Shown here piece after piece: positions 1-8,090 of a stretch of 64,000 nt of DNA. Under the pieces are notes generated by a model, which did not search any database, had not been told where the DNA came from, and worked only from the letters and a program-made list of their open reading frames with translations. The first letter of the stretch is position 1; each line of letters starts with the position of its first letter. Made by a program: the position numbers and the translations under genes. Source of the DNA: Martinezella multihospitum (GTDB taxonomy: Bacteria; Pseudomonadota; Alphaproteobacteria; Rhizobiales; Rhizobiaceae); NCBI RefSeq assembly GCF_900094585.1, contig NZ_FMAG01000005.1, forward strand, positions 124,001-188,000, written 5' to 3'.

Positions 1-255
1 CTGCGGCAGACGGCGATCCTGCTTCAAATCTATCTCGTGCCGCCGCCCCATACCGTGCGTGGCCTTGCTGCAACCCTCGGCGTCACCAAGCCGGTCATCA
101 CCCGGGCGCTTGACACCATGGGCGTGATGGGATTGGTCGACCGCGTGCGCGACGATCGCGATCGTCGCAACGTCATCATTAAGCGAACAGTCACCGGCGC
201 GCTCTATCTTGAAAAACTCGGCGATCTCGTCATCGAGCACGGCCGCAAACTGTAA
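1..255 (+). CDS. MarR-type winged-helix regulator, 5' end missing
   Basis: The reading frame is open from the first base of the window to a TAA, giving 84 residues of what must be a longer protein. The visible part is a winged-helix DNA-binding domain: RGLAATLGVTKPVITRALD is the helix-turn-helix, and the wing carries VDRVRDDRDRRNVIIK, a close match to the DxRDRR wing motif of MarR regulators. A short C-terminal helix follows. The NlpC/P60 gene starts 16 bases downstream on the same strand, so the two are probably cotranscribed. Ligand and targets cannot be judged without the missing N-terminus. Confidence 0.75.
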   Translation: MRQTAILLQIYLVPPPHTVRGLAATLGVTKPVITRALDTMGVMGLVDRVRDDRDRRNVIIKRTVTGALYLEKLGDLVIEHGRKL

Positions 256-271
256 CCTCAGGAATTCCGCC

Positions 272-1126
272 ATGACGCTCGACCGCCGTCTCAATGCTTT
301 CAGGCCTGATCTCGCAGAGGCTTCTCTCAAGGGCAAGGTCGAGGCCGAGCGCTTCGTCGAGGGCAGCAGCGCACGCATCACAGTACCGGTCATTGCGCTT
401 CGGCCGAAGCCTGATCTTGCCTCGGGCATCGACACCGAGTTGCTAATGGGCGAAGAGGTGACGGTATTCGAACGCCGCGATGGCTGGTGCTGGGTCAAGG
501 CTCTGGCCGACGGTTATGTCGGCTATCTCCCGGAGGCGGCAATCAAGGAAGGCGCAGCCGCGCCGACCCACGTCGTCGTCCCGCAGCGCACCTTCCTCTA
601 TCCCGAGCCGGAGCTGCGCAAGCCGCATGCGGCGATCCTTTCCATGGGCAGCCTTGTCGGCGTTACCGGTACTGCAGAGGCGCGGGGCAATCACTATGTC
701 GTCCTGGAGGACGGCACAGCCATCTTCGCCAAGCATGTCCAGCCGATCGGCGAAAACCGGGGCGGCGACTTCGTCGACGTCGCCTTGCGCTTTCTGGAGA
801 CGCCCTATCTGTGGGGTGGCCGCTCAGGCCTCGGCATCGATTGCTCCGGCCTCGTGCAGTTGGCGCTGTCGATGACAGGCCGTGCCGCTCCGCGGGATAC
901 CGACATGCAGGCCGCCGGCCTCGGCCAGCCGATCGAGCGCGAGGAGCTGAAGCGCGGCGATTTCGTCTTCTGGAAGGGTCATGTCGCAATCATGGAAGAT
1001 CCGGAAACCATCGTCCACGCCAACGGCCATACCATGACCGTCGCCCGCGAGAATTTCGACGCGGCCATCGAACGGATCGGTTGGCTCTATGAGCGGCCGA
1101 CGGGCTATCGCCGTTTCATCGACTGA
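272..1126 (+). CDS. NlpC/P60 family cell-wall hydrolase with SH3-like domains
   Basis: Protein of 284 residues. The first half looks like bacterial SH3 repeats (the second includes DGWCWVKALADGYVGYL). The C-terminal third is a C40 cysteine peptidase domain with the catalytic triad visible: Cys191 in GIDCSGLV, His237 in KGHVAIM and His249 in VHANGH. Such enzymes usually cut the D-gamma-Glu-diaminopimelate bond in peptidoglycan peptides. No signal peptide is evident, so it may act on cytoplasmic muropeptides in recycling, which is inference. I chose the ATG at 272 because CAGGAA lies just before it; an upstream TTG at 209 would overlap the MarR frame and adds nothing recognisable. Confidence 0.88.
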   Translation: MTLDRRLNAFRPDLAEASLKGKVEAERFVEGSSARITVPVIALRPKPDLASGIDTELLMGEEVTVFERRDGWCWVKALADGYVGYLPEAAIKEGAAAPTHVVVPQRTFLYPEPELRKPHAAILSMGSLVGVTGTAEARGNHYVVLEDGTAIFAKHVQPIGENRGGDFVDVALRFLETPYLWGGRSGLGIDCSGLVQLALSMTGRAAPRDTDMQAAGLGQPIEREELKRGDFVFWKGHVAIMEDPETIVHANGHTMTVARENFDAAIERIGWLYERPTGYRRFID

Positions 1127-1135
1127 TAGCGCTCC

Positions 1136-1160
1136 GGAACCGTCCTTTCTCTCGCTCGTT
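1136..1160 (+). promoter_or_regulatory. Putative EcfG (general stress sigma factor) promoter
   Basis: GGAAC at 1136-1140 and CGTT at 1157-1160 are separated by 16 bases. This is an exact match to the alphaproteobacterial EcfG/RpoE2 consensus GGAAC-N16/17-CGTT. It lies 40 bases before the start codon of the 79-residue gene at 1201. Confidence 0.7.
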
Positions 1161-1200
1161 ATCTTCCTGATCGAGATATCCTATCGAGAGGAGAAAACTC

Positions 1201-1440
1201 ATGCCCATTACGGCCATGGAAAAGACGGTGCGGGATATTCTGTTCGACAATCATCTGCGCAAAAGCGGCAAGATCGACAGGCTTCGTGAGCTGCGCAGCG
1301 AGGCTCGGGCTATCCAGCGCGCCGGCAGCGAAAGCTCGATGAGCGCCGATGACGGCCTTCAGGACGATTTGCGCGTGATTGAAAAGGCACTGCACGATCT
1401 GGATGCCGATGTCTCGCACAAGGGCGCCGCGACCTTGTAG
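1201..1440 (+). CDS. Small hydrophilic protein, unknown function, probable stress gene
   Basis: Protein of 79 residues, soluble, highly charged and mostly helical in appearance, with no signal peptide or membrane segment. I recognise no family. The ATG has a strong ribosome binding site (GAGAGGAGAAAA, about 7 bases away). The EcfG-type promoter at 1136-1160 suggests induction in the general stress response. It is convergent with the DMT exporter gene, whose stop lies 34 bases further on. Function unknown. Confidence 0.75.
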   Translation: MPITAMEKTVRDILFDNHLRKSGKIDRLRELRSEARAIQRAGSESSMSADDGLQDDLRVIEKALHDLDADVSHKGAATL

Positions 1441-1474
1441 CCGCGGCTGTTGTCGACGCTTATGGTGCCGATAG

Positions 1475-2401
1475 TTAAGGCGTGCGAGGGCGCGCGATCC
1501 AGATGCCGGCGACGATGACGATGCCGCCAAGCGCCTGCAGCAGCGTAACGTTTTCGCCGAACAGGAACCAGGCGAAAAGGGCGGCTGCGATCGACTCCAC
1601 GAAAATGACGAGCGAGGAGAAAACGGTCGGCAATCGTCCGAGCGCCACCGAAAGCAGGCCTTGTCCACCGGCGTGGCTGATGAGGCCGAGCGCCAGAAGC
1701 ACACCCCATCCCGAAATCGATTGCGGCAATATCCGCGGTTCAAAGAAAAAGGCGATGAAGAACAGGATCGTCGCAGTGATGACGCTCAATTCGAAGGTAA
1801 CGCGTGCTGCGTTTGTCCCGGGGCGAGCGGCACCGACTGCCAGAAAATAAAGGCCGAAGAAGGCGCCGGTGATGATGGCGAGAGCATCGCCGACGGCGCG
1901 GTCTGGATTGAACGCCAAGCTCTGGACTACCAGCGCCGTACCGCCGGCAAGGCAGACGAGAAGCCCGAGAAGCGTAGTGCGACCGACCCTTTGCCTCAGC
2001 AGGAGCCAGCCGAAGATCACGACCCATAGCGGCGCCATCGTTGCGAAGAAGGTAGCATTGGCGATCGTCGTCCGCATGATCGAGAGATGCCAGAAGAACA
2101 GGTCGCCCGTGAAGGCGATGCCGGCGAGGATCGTCGGTATCGTAAAGCTGGCGCGCGGCGCATTGGGCTCCGCGGCTTCGCCATATCGCATCCATATCCA
2201 AAGGATCGGTAGCGCCAGGAAGACACGCCAGAAGGCGCTGGCGAACGGTCCGACATCGGCAAGACGCACGAGGCTCGGCGAAATGCTCATGGCCAGTGCG
2301 GCCAGAAGCATCGCCACCACGCCAAGAAGAAAACCCTTCGCATCGGCGCCTTCTTCGAGGCTCGGGCTGCGCATATCGTATTCTGTGTCCGGCTGTGACA
2401 T
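1475..2401 (-). CDS. DMT superfamily (EamA) exporter
   Basis: Protein of 308 residues, the usual size for two tandem EamA domains of five membrane helices each. Hydrophobic segments such as FLLGVVAMLLAALAMSI (about residue 24) and ALGGIVIVAGIWIA at the C-terminus fit ten helices. Members typically export amino acids or other small metabolites. The gene is divergent from an Lrp/AsnC regulator across 124 bases, an arrangement common for amino-acid exporters controlled by an Lrp-type protein (compare LysE/ArgO or YddG-like systems), so the substrate may be an amino acid. That assignment is inference. Confidence 0.9.
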   Translation of the reverse strand: MSQPDTEYDMRSPSLEEGADAKGFLLGVVAMLLAALAMSISPSLVRLADVGPFASAFWRVFLALPILWIWMRYGEAAEPNAPRASFTIPTILAGIAFTGDLFFWHLSIMRTTIANATFFATMAPLWVVIFGWLLLRQRVGRTTLLGLLVCLAGGTALVVQSLAFNPDRAVGDALAIITGAFFGLYFLAVGAARPGTNAARVTFELSVITATILFFIAFFFEPRILPQSISGWGVLLALGLISHAGGQGLLSVALGRLPTVFSSLVIFVESIAAALFAWFLFGENVTLLQALGGIVIVAGIWIARPRTP

Positions 2402-2525
2402 TCTCGTGCCTTTGCAAGTCAGGTGATTTGTGGCGCAAAGCTAGTACATAGGGAAAGAGGATTTGGCTCCTTTGCGACAAGTTTCATGCAATTTTGTTTC
2501 TTCTTTGCGGTAAGGATGTATTGAA

Positions 2526-3005
2526 ATGCGCAAATCCGCCGATCTCGACGAGTTTGACCTCGCGATTCTCGAGATTCTTCAGAAGGACAATACCGTCCCG
2601 CAGCGCGAGATCGGCGAACGGGTCAATCTATCGGCGCCGGCCGTGCAGCGGCGCATCAAGCGCATGCAGGAAAGCGGCGTCATTCAGGCCAATATCGCGG
2701 TTGTCGATCCGGCAGCGGTGGGCCTGCCGATCACCATCGTCGTCGAGGTGCATATCGCGAACGAGCGCTACGACCTGATCAATGCGATCAAGCGCAGCTT
2801 CCTCGAAGCGCCGGAGGTGCAGCAATGCTATGGCGTCACAGGCGAGGCCGATTTCGTGCTCATCATCGTCGTCCCCAGCATGTCCGCCTATGAGGAGGTG
2901 GCCCGGCGTCTTTTCTACGACAATCCGAATGTCACCAAGTTCAAGTCGCTTGTGACCATGGACCGGGTGAAGATCGGCTTGTCCCTGCCTCTGGCGAGGG
3001 ACTAG
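2526..3005 (+). CDS. Lrp/AsnC family transcriptional regulator
   Basis: Protein of 159 residues, the usual length for this family. The N-terminal helix-turn-helix spans about residues 8-60 (QREIGERVNLSAPAVQRRIKR), and a RAM/AsnC ligand-binding domain covers about 70-150 (YGVTGEADFVLIIVVPSM is the typical GxxDxxL-like strand). These proteins form octameric or dimeric assemblies that sense amino acids. It is divergently transcribed from the DMT exporter, so it most likely controls that gene and itself through the shared 124-base intergenic region. Confidence 0.92.
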   Translation: MRKSADLDEFDLAILEILQKDNTVPQREIGERVNLSAPAVQRRIKRMQESGVIQANIAVVDPAAVGLPITIVVEVHIANERYDLINAIKRSFLEAPEVQQCYGVTGEADFVLIIVVPSMSAYEEVARRLFYDNPNVTKFKSLVTMDRVKIGLSLPLARD

Positions 3006-3025
3006 CGTTTAGCTGTTGGAATGTC

Positions 3026-4417
3026 TCATCCCGGCCGTTTCGGCCAGTTCGTCACGCCGCCGGTCCAGTCCTCATAGGCTTTGGAAAGCCGGAGTACCAG
3101 CAGATCGTCGAAGCGCGGGCCGATGATCTGCATGCCGATCGGCATGCCGGAGCGGGAAAAGCCGCAATTGATCGATGCGGCCGGCTGCTCCGACATGTTC
3201 CACGGAACGGTGAAGGCGATGTGCTCGAAAGGCCGCGCCGGGTCGTTGGTGGGCGAAGCCCATTCGGCGGAATAGGAGACGATCGGATTGCTCGGCGAAA
3301 GCACGGCATCCACGCCTGCGAAGAGCTTGCCGCAGCTCTTGCGCATCTCGTAGGTCTGGTTGAAGCCGCGAACGGCATCGACGCCGCTGATATCGGCGCC
3401 GCCCTTCGCCCAACTATAAATATAGGGCAGGATGCTATTGCGGCGCTCTTCGCTCAATGCTGTCATGTCGCCCCAGAAGCGGGCGCGCCAGAAGGCATCC
3501 AGTCCGTCAAGCATCTGTCTGGTCAGCACCGGCGCGACGTCGATGATGATGGCGCCTGCTTCTTCGAAGCGCTTGGCGGCAGCAACGACTGCATCTTGTA
3601 TCTCGTCCTCGACAGGCAGGCCGCAGCCTGCGTCCAGCATAAGGCCGATCTTCATGCCCCGGACATCGATATCGAGATCCATCCAGTCGATGTTATCAGG
3701 CGCCAGGCTGGTGCAGTCGCGCCAGTCGGGCCGCGAGAGCGTCGCCATGGAAAAGGCGGCATCCTCGACTGTTCGGGTCATCGGTCCGGCGCAGCGCCCA
3801 AGATAATAGGGATCGATCGGAATACGGCCATTGCTCGGCTTGAAGCCGAAAATGCCGGTCCACCCGGCCGGCAGGCGTATCGAGCCGCCGATATCGGTGC
3901 CGATATGCAGCGGTCCATAACCGGCAGCGGCAGCGGCCGATGCGCCGGCGCTGGAGCCGCCCGGATTTTGGCTTGGATCCCAGGGATTGCGGCTAAGCTT
4001 GTGAAAGCTCGATAGACCCGAGGACAGCATGCCGTAATCGGGGCAGGTGGTCTTGGCGAAGATCACCGCGCCGTCCTCGCGCATCCGGGCGGCGATCGGC
4101 GCGTCCTCGGCGGCAGGAACGAGCTCGACGGCCGCTGTGCCGAGCGGCACCGGCTGACCCTTGGTGGCGATCAGCTCCTTCAGCGTCACCGGAATACCGT
4201 CCAGGGTTCCAAGCGGCACACCCTTCGCCCAGCGCTCAGTGGAGGCCGCGGCCTGCTTGCGGGCATCCTCGGGATCATAGGCATAGAGAGCGGCGATCGT
4301 TGGCTCCCATGCCTCGATATGCGCTTCGAGCGCGAGCCAGTATTCGCTGGGTGACAGGCTCTTGTCGGCGAACTTGCGCCGGAGGTCTCGGATGGAAAGA
4401 TCGGTAGGTTCGGTCAT
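3026..4417 (-). CDS. Amidase (amidase signature family)
   Basis: Protein of 463 residues, typical for the family. The Ser-cisSer-Lys catalytic set is visible: Lys in VTLKELIA (about residue 78), cis-Ser in GGSSAGASAAAA and the nucleophile in GTDIGGSIRLPAG. The enzyme hydrolyses a carboxylic amide to acid and ammonia; the substrate cannot be read from sequence. It is the last gene of a minus-strand block with two peptide-type permeases, starting 23 bases after the second permease ends, so it probably acts on what the transporter imports. Confidence 0.92.
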   Translation of the reverse strand: MTEPTDLSIRDLRRKFADKSLSPSEYWLALEAHIEAWEPTIAALYAYDPEDARKQAAASTERWAKGVPLGTLDGIPVTLKELIATKGQPVPLGTAAVELVPAAEDAPIAARMREDGAVIFAKTTCPDYGMLSSGLSSFHKLSRNPWDPSQNPGGSSAGASAAAAAGYGPLHIGTDIGGSIRLPAGWTGIFGFKPSNGRIPIDPYYLGRCAGPMTRTVEDAAFSMATLSRPDWRDCTSLAPDNIDWMDLDIDVRGMKIGLMLDAGCGLPVEDEIQDAVVAAAKRFEEAGAIIIDVAPVLTRQMLDGLDAFWRARFWGDMTALSEERRNSILPYIYSWAKGGADISGVDAVRGFNQTYEMRKSCGKLFAGVDAVLSPSNPIVSYSAEWASPTNDPARPFEHIAFTVPWNMSEQPAASINCGFSRSGMPIGMQIIGPRFDDLLVLRLSKAYEDWTGGVTNWPKRPG

Positions 4418-4440
4418 GGTCTATACTCTTCATGTCTCAA

Positions 4441-5307
4441 TCAGCGCGTCGCCTCGCGGGGGTCGAGGAGATCGCGCAGCCCGTCGCCGAGCAGGTTGAA
4501 GCCGAGAACGGAGAGCGCGATGGCAAGACCCGGCAGGAGCGCGAGCCACGGCGCGAGGTGGAAATAGGTCTGCGCATCGGCGAGCATGCGGCCCCAGGTC
4601 GGCGCCGGCGGCGGTACGCTCAAGCCCAGAAAAGCAAGCCCGGCCTCGGTCAGGATCGCAAGGCCGAGCTGGATCGTTGCCTGGACGATGATGCTGCTCA
4701 TGATGTTCGGCAGGACGTGACGCAGCGTGATGGAAAGTTGCGTATTGCCGATGGCGCGAGCCGCCAGCACATAGTCCCGGCTCCAGGCCTGCAGCGCCGA
4801 GCCGAGCGCAACGCGGGCAAAGACCGGCACCATGAAAACGGCAATGGCGACGATGGCCGTCATCCGCCCCGTCCCGAGGAAGGCGCCGAGGATCATGGCT
4901 GAAAGGATCGGCGGCAGCGCGAAGATCACATCGCAGGCGCGCATGACGAGCGCCTCGAACAGGCCGCGCTGCGCAGCAGCCGTGACGCCGATGATCGTTC
5001 CGAGCGTACCGCCGATCGCAACGGCCGAGACTGAGATCGACAGCGAATTCCAGCAACCGGCCATCAGCATTGACAGGACGTCGTGACCGAGCTGATCTGT
5101 GCCGAGAAGCCCGAAGCCAAAAGGCGGCTGCAGCTTGTGGAGGATCTGCATCTTCGCCGGCGGCACCGGCGTCCAGAACAGCGAGACGATGGCGACGCAG
5201 ACGAGCGCAAGGATGATGACGGCGCCGACGATGAGGTTCATCCGTCGCAGCGCCCGAAACCGGCGACGGGAGGGCTGGGTGGCAGCTCCTGCTTCGATTG
5301 ATGTCAT
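4441..5307 (-). CDS. ABC transporter permease, DppC/OppC type
   Basis: Protein of 288 residues with an N-terminal membrane helix (LIVGAVIILALVCVAIVSLF) and a BPD_transp_1 core of five more helices. The EAA loop reads ARAIGNTQLSITLRHVLPN. This is the C-type inner-membrane subunit of a peptide/opine/nickel (PepT) importer. Its start overlaps the stop of the DppB-type permease by four bases (ATGA), indicating translational coupling. No ATP-binding gene of the same system accompanies it in this window. Confidence 0.93.
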   Translation of the reverse strand: MTSIEAGAATQPSRRRFRALRRMNLIVGAVIILALVCVAIVSLFWTPVPPAKMQILHKLQPPFGFGLLGTDQLGHDVLSMLMAGCWNSLSISVSAVAIGGTLGTIIGVTAAAQRGLFEALVMRACDVIFALPPILSAMILGAFLGTGRMTAIVAIAVFMVPVFARVALGSALQAWSRDYVLAARAIGNTQLSITLRHVLPNIMSSIIVQATIQLGLAILTEAGLAFLGLSVPPPAPTWGRMLADAQTYFHLAPWLALLPGLAIALSVLGFNLLGDGLRDLLDPREATR

Positions 5308-6257
5308 CGTACTCCTCCGGCGCGCAGTCGGGGATCGATGACGAGATAGGAGAGATCCACCAGGAAGTTCACGACGATAACGAGGCCGGCAAAGAACAAC
5401 ACGACATCCTGAAGTACGATGACATCGCGCTGGCTGAGAGCCTGATAGGCAAGGCGGCCAAGGCCGGGCAGGGTGAAGACGTTCTCGATCAACACGGCGC
5501 CGGCGACCAGAAAGGTGAACTGCAGCCCGAGGATGGTCAGCACCGGGACCAGCGCATTCGGCACCACATGCCCCCAGAGCACGCGGCTGCGCGACAGGCC
5601 CTTGGCGATCGCCGTGCGGGCAAAATCCTCATGCAGCGTGTCGAGCACGGCCGAGCGCGTCACGCGGGTCAGTACCGCCGCCTGCGGCAGTGCAAGCGCG
5701 ATCGCGGGCAGCACCAAAGATTTCAATGAGGGCCAGAATCCACTCTCCCAACCGGGAAAGCCGCCCGCCGGCATCCAGCCAAGCGAAGTGGCGAACAGAA
5801 GCACCAGCAAGAGGCCGACCCAGAAACCCGGCACGGCAATGCCCATCTGCGAAAACAGCGTGGCGATGATATCGAAAATGCCGCCGCGCCGTGCCGCCGC
5901 GGCAACGCCGAGCGGCACGGCAACGAGAACGGAGAGCAAAATGGCAAGGATCGCGAGCGGCAGGGTAACGGTAAGCCGTTCCACAATCAGGCCCGTGACC
6001 GGCACGCCATAGGTATAGGACGTGCCGAGGTCGCCCGTCAGCGCGCCGGCAAGCCATTGGCCGTAGCGGACGATCAACGGCTGGTCGAGGCCCATCTCAT
6101 GTCTGAGTGCCGCAAGCGTTTCCGGTGTCGCCGAGGTGCCGAGCGTGATCGCAGCCTGGTCGCCCGGCAGCAGCGCCATGACGGCAAAGACCAGCAGCGA
6201 GACGGCGATCAGCGTCAGCACAAGTCCCAAAATCCGGCGGGTGAGCAGTGCGATCAT
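5304..6257 (-). CDS. ABC transporter permease, DppB/OppB type
   Basis: Protein of 317 residues, standard for DppB. It starts with a helix (ILGLVLTLIAVSLLVFAVMALL) followed by the family hallmark PGDQA and a central permease domain; the EAA loop is TAIAKGLSRSRVLWGHVVPN. It pairs with the DppC-type protein encoded just downstream to form the membrane channel. The solute-binding protein gene lies 145 bases upstream, separated by a strong stem-loop at 6315-6347. Confidence 0.93.
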   Translation of the reverse strand: MIALLTRRILGLVLTLIAVSLLVFAVMALLPGDQAAITLGTSATPETLAALRHEMGLDQPLIVRYGQWLAGALTGDLGTSYTYGVPVTGLIVERLTVTLPLAILAILLSVLVAVPLGVAAAARRGGIFDIIATLFSQMGIAVPGFWVGLLLVLLFATSLGWMPAGGFPGWESGFWPSLKSLVLPAIALALPQAAVLTRVTRSAVLDTLHEDFARTAIAKGLSRSRVLWGHVVPNALVPVLTILGLQFTFLVAGAVLIENVFTLPGLGRLAYQALSQRDVIVLQDVVLFFAGLVIVVNFLVDLSYLVIDPRLRAGGVR

Positions 6258-6314
6258 AGCAAGTCCATGGCCAGGCTAATTCGGCTAAGAATGCGGAGTT
6301 GGTGCGGCCTTTGA

Positions 6315-6347
6315 CACCTCCTTCTCCGCGCTGGGGAGAAGGAGGTG
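6315..6347 (-). repeat. 13-bp perfect stem-loop between binding protein and permease genes
   Basis: CACCTCCTTCTCC at 6315-6327 and GGAGAAGGAGGTG at 6335-6347 form a 13-bp perfect inverted repeat with a 7-base loop. It lies in the 145-base gap between the solute-binding protein and first permease genes. Such elements often protect the binding-protein part of the message or cut expression of downstream genes, as malE-malF REP elements do in enterics. It may also be a dispersed rhizobial palindrome. There is no clear T-run. Confidence 0.65.
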
Positions 6348-6402
6348 GCCGTCGTGCGCGAAAGAAATACCAAGATCATGCCCAATCAAACTGTTGGAGC
6401 GG

Positions 6403-7932
6403 TCAATCTTCCCAGGAGACGTTGGTCAGCACGTTGGATGGGATCGGTTCGTTCCCCCAGAGACCCCTAAGTTTCTTGTCCCAGACGCCGAGCTTCGGCA
6501 TGACGAAGAGGAAGAGCGCCGGCACATCCTCGGCAAGAATGCTCTGCGCCTCGCCATAAAGCTTGTTCTGCTCGGCGGGATCGGCCGTCAGCTGGATCTT
6601 CTTCATGAGATCGTTAAACGCCGGGTTCTTGTAATTGAAGTAATAGGGATCGCGCGAATAGATATCGATATCCAGCGGCTCGGCATGGGCGACGATGGTC
6701 ATGTCGTAGTTGCGGCCGGTGAAGACGTCCTGCACCCACTTCGCCGGAAATTCCGTCGGCTCGATGTTCATCGTCACGCCGATATCGGCAAACATCGCCT
6801 GCATGACCTGTGCGCTGCGCGGCGCATAGGCCATCTGCGGTGTCTTGATGGTGAAGGTGAAACCATTTGGATAGCCGGCTTCGGCAAGCAGCGCCTTGGC
6901 CTTGGCGGCGTCATAGGGCAACGTGCCGGTCAGGTCCTTGTAGCCGGGGTCGTTCGGCGTGTAGTGGCTGCCGATCGCGGTGCCTAAGCCGGACCATGCG
7001 CCTTCGATGATCGTCTTGCGGTCAAGCGCCATCATCAGGGCCTGACGCACGCGCTTGTCGTCGAAAGGCTTGCGGGTGTTGTTCATGCCGGCCACGACCT
7101 TGAGCTCGGTATTGCCGATCTTGCTCGTCAGCCTGGCATCGCCCTCGAAGGAGCTCATGAGCTCCGGCGCGGCGAATTCCGGAAAGGCATCGACATCGCC
7201 GGCTTTCAGCGCGGCGGCCTCCGCCTGCGGATCGGCGATGAAGCGGAAGGTTACCTTCTCAAGCTTCACGTCGACCGACTTGTTCCAGTAATCCGGGTTC
7301 TTGACCAGGTCGACATGGTCGCCCTTCGTCCAGGAGGAGAATTTGAACGGGCCGGTGCCGACGGGCGTCGTCTTGTCATTGGCGGAGGACTTCGGCCCGA
7401 CCATGACCGAAGAGGGCCAGCCGAGCCAATAGAGCAGGCTGCCGGTCGGCGAGGAAAGATGCAGTACCAGCGTTTCCGCGTCCGGCGTGTCGATCGAGGC
7501 AATGGTCGAAAAGAAGCGCTTCTGCGGATTGACGGAATCGGCGCCGCGGGCGCGATCGAGCGTGAACTTGGCGGCGGCGGAATCGAAGGTCTCGCCGTCG
7601 TGGAATTTCACGCCGGTCTGCAGCTTGAATGTATAGGTGAGGCCATCAGGCGAAATCTCCCAACTCTTGGCGAGCTGCGGTACGATCTTGCCGTTTTCGT
7701 CGATCGCAACCAGCCCTTCGAAGATGTTCTGCCATGTGACCTGGCCGATCGCGACGGGAGCGGCGATCGTCGGATCGAGGCCCGTCGGCTCGACGCTCAT
7801 GCCGAGATTGAGCGTCGTCTTCGCGGCTTCGGCCGGTGCGAGGCCCATCATCAGCAGGCCGGCGGAAACTGCGGCGCCATAGGCAAGCCGGCGCGCGACG
7901 TCGCCCAGGCTCGGGCGTGAAAACTTGGTCAT
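6403..7932 (-). CDS. ABC transporter solute-binding protein, SBP_bac_5 (DppA/OppA) family
   Basis: Protein of 509 residues, normal for periplasmic peptide-binding proteins. There is a cleavable signal peptide (hydrophobic AYGAAVSAGLLMMGLA ending near APAEAA). The family signature is present: SWEISPDGLTYTFKLQ followed by GVKFHDGETFDSA. It captures a peptide, opine or related compound in the periplasm for the two downstream permeases. The neighbouring P1 peptidase and amidase point to a peptide- or amide-like ligand, by inference. Two inverted repeats at 8015-8066 in its promoter region are candidate LysR operators. Confidence 0.94.
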   Translation of the reverse strand: MTKFSRPSLGDVARRLAYGAAVSAGLLMMGLAPAEAAKTTLNLGMSVEPTGLDPTIAAPVAIGQVTWQNIFEGLVAIDENGKIVPQLAKSWEISPDGLTYTFKLQTGVKFHDGETFDSAAAKFTLDRARGADSVNPQKRFFSTIASIDTPDAETLVLHLSSPTGSLLYWLGWPSSVMVGPKSSANDKTTPVGTGPFKFSSWTKGDHVDLVKNPDYWNKSVDVKLEKVTFRFIADPQAEAAALKAGDVDAFPEFAAPELMSSFEGDARLTSKIGNTELKVVAGMNNTRKPFDDKRVRQALMMALDRKTIIEGAWSGLGTAIGSHYTPNDPGYKDLTGTLPYDAAKAKALLAEAGYPNGFTFTIKTPQMAYAPRSAQVMQAMFADIGVTMNIEPTEFPAKWVQDVFTGRNYDMTIVAHAEPLDIDIYSRDPYYFNYKNPAFNDLMKKIQLTADPAEQNKLYGEAQSILAEDVPALFLFVMPKLGVWDKKLRGLWGNEPIPSNVLTNVSWED

Positions 7933-8014
7933 GTCGGTTCCCTTGCTTTTTTGCCCGCATGTCCGGCTTCCCTCCGGCCTGCGGTCTTTTTCAGGATAGT
8001 GTCATCTCATAGGC

Positions 8015-8066
8015 GCACACACAATTCCGAAAATGTGTGCTCAGTGTAGCCGAAACCGTTACACTG
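8015..8066 (-). promoter_or_regulatory. Two adjacent inverted repeats, candidate LysR operators
   Basis: GCACACA (8015-8021) pairs with TGTGTGC (8034-8040), and CAGTGTA (8042-8048) pairs with TACACTG (8060-8066). Both have 7-bp perfect arms spaced like LysR-type T-N11-A boxes. They lie 83-134 bases upstream of the solute-binding protein start, in the 158-base gap after the lysR gene. Function as operators is inferred from position and symmetry. Confidence 0.5.
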
Positions 8067-8090
8067 GTTTGATCTTCTACTGTGTTTCGC

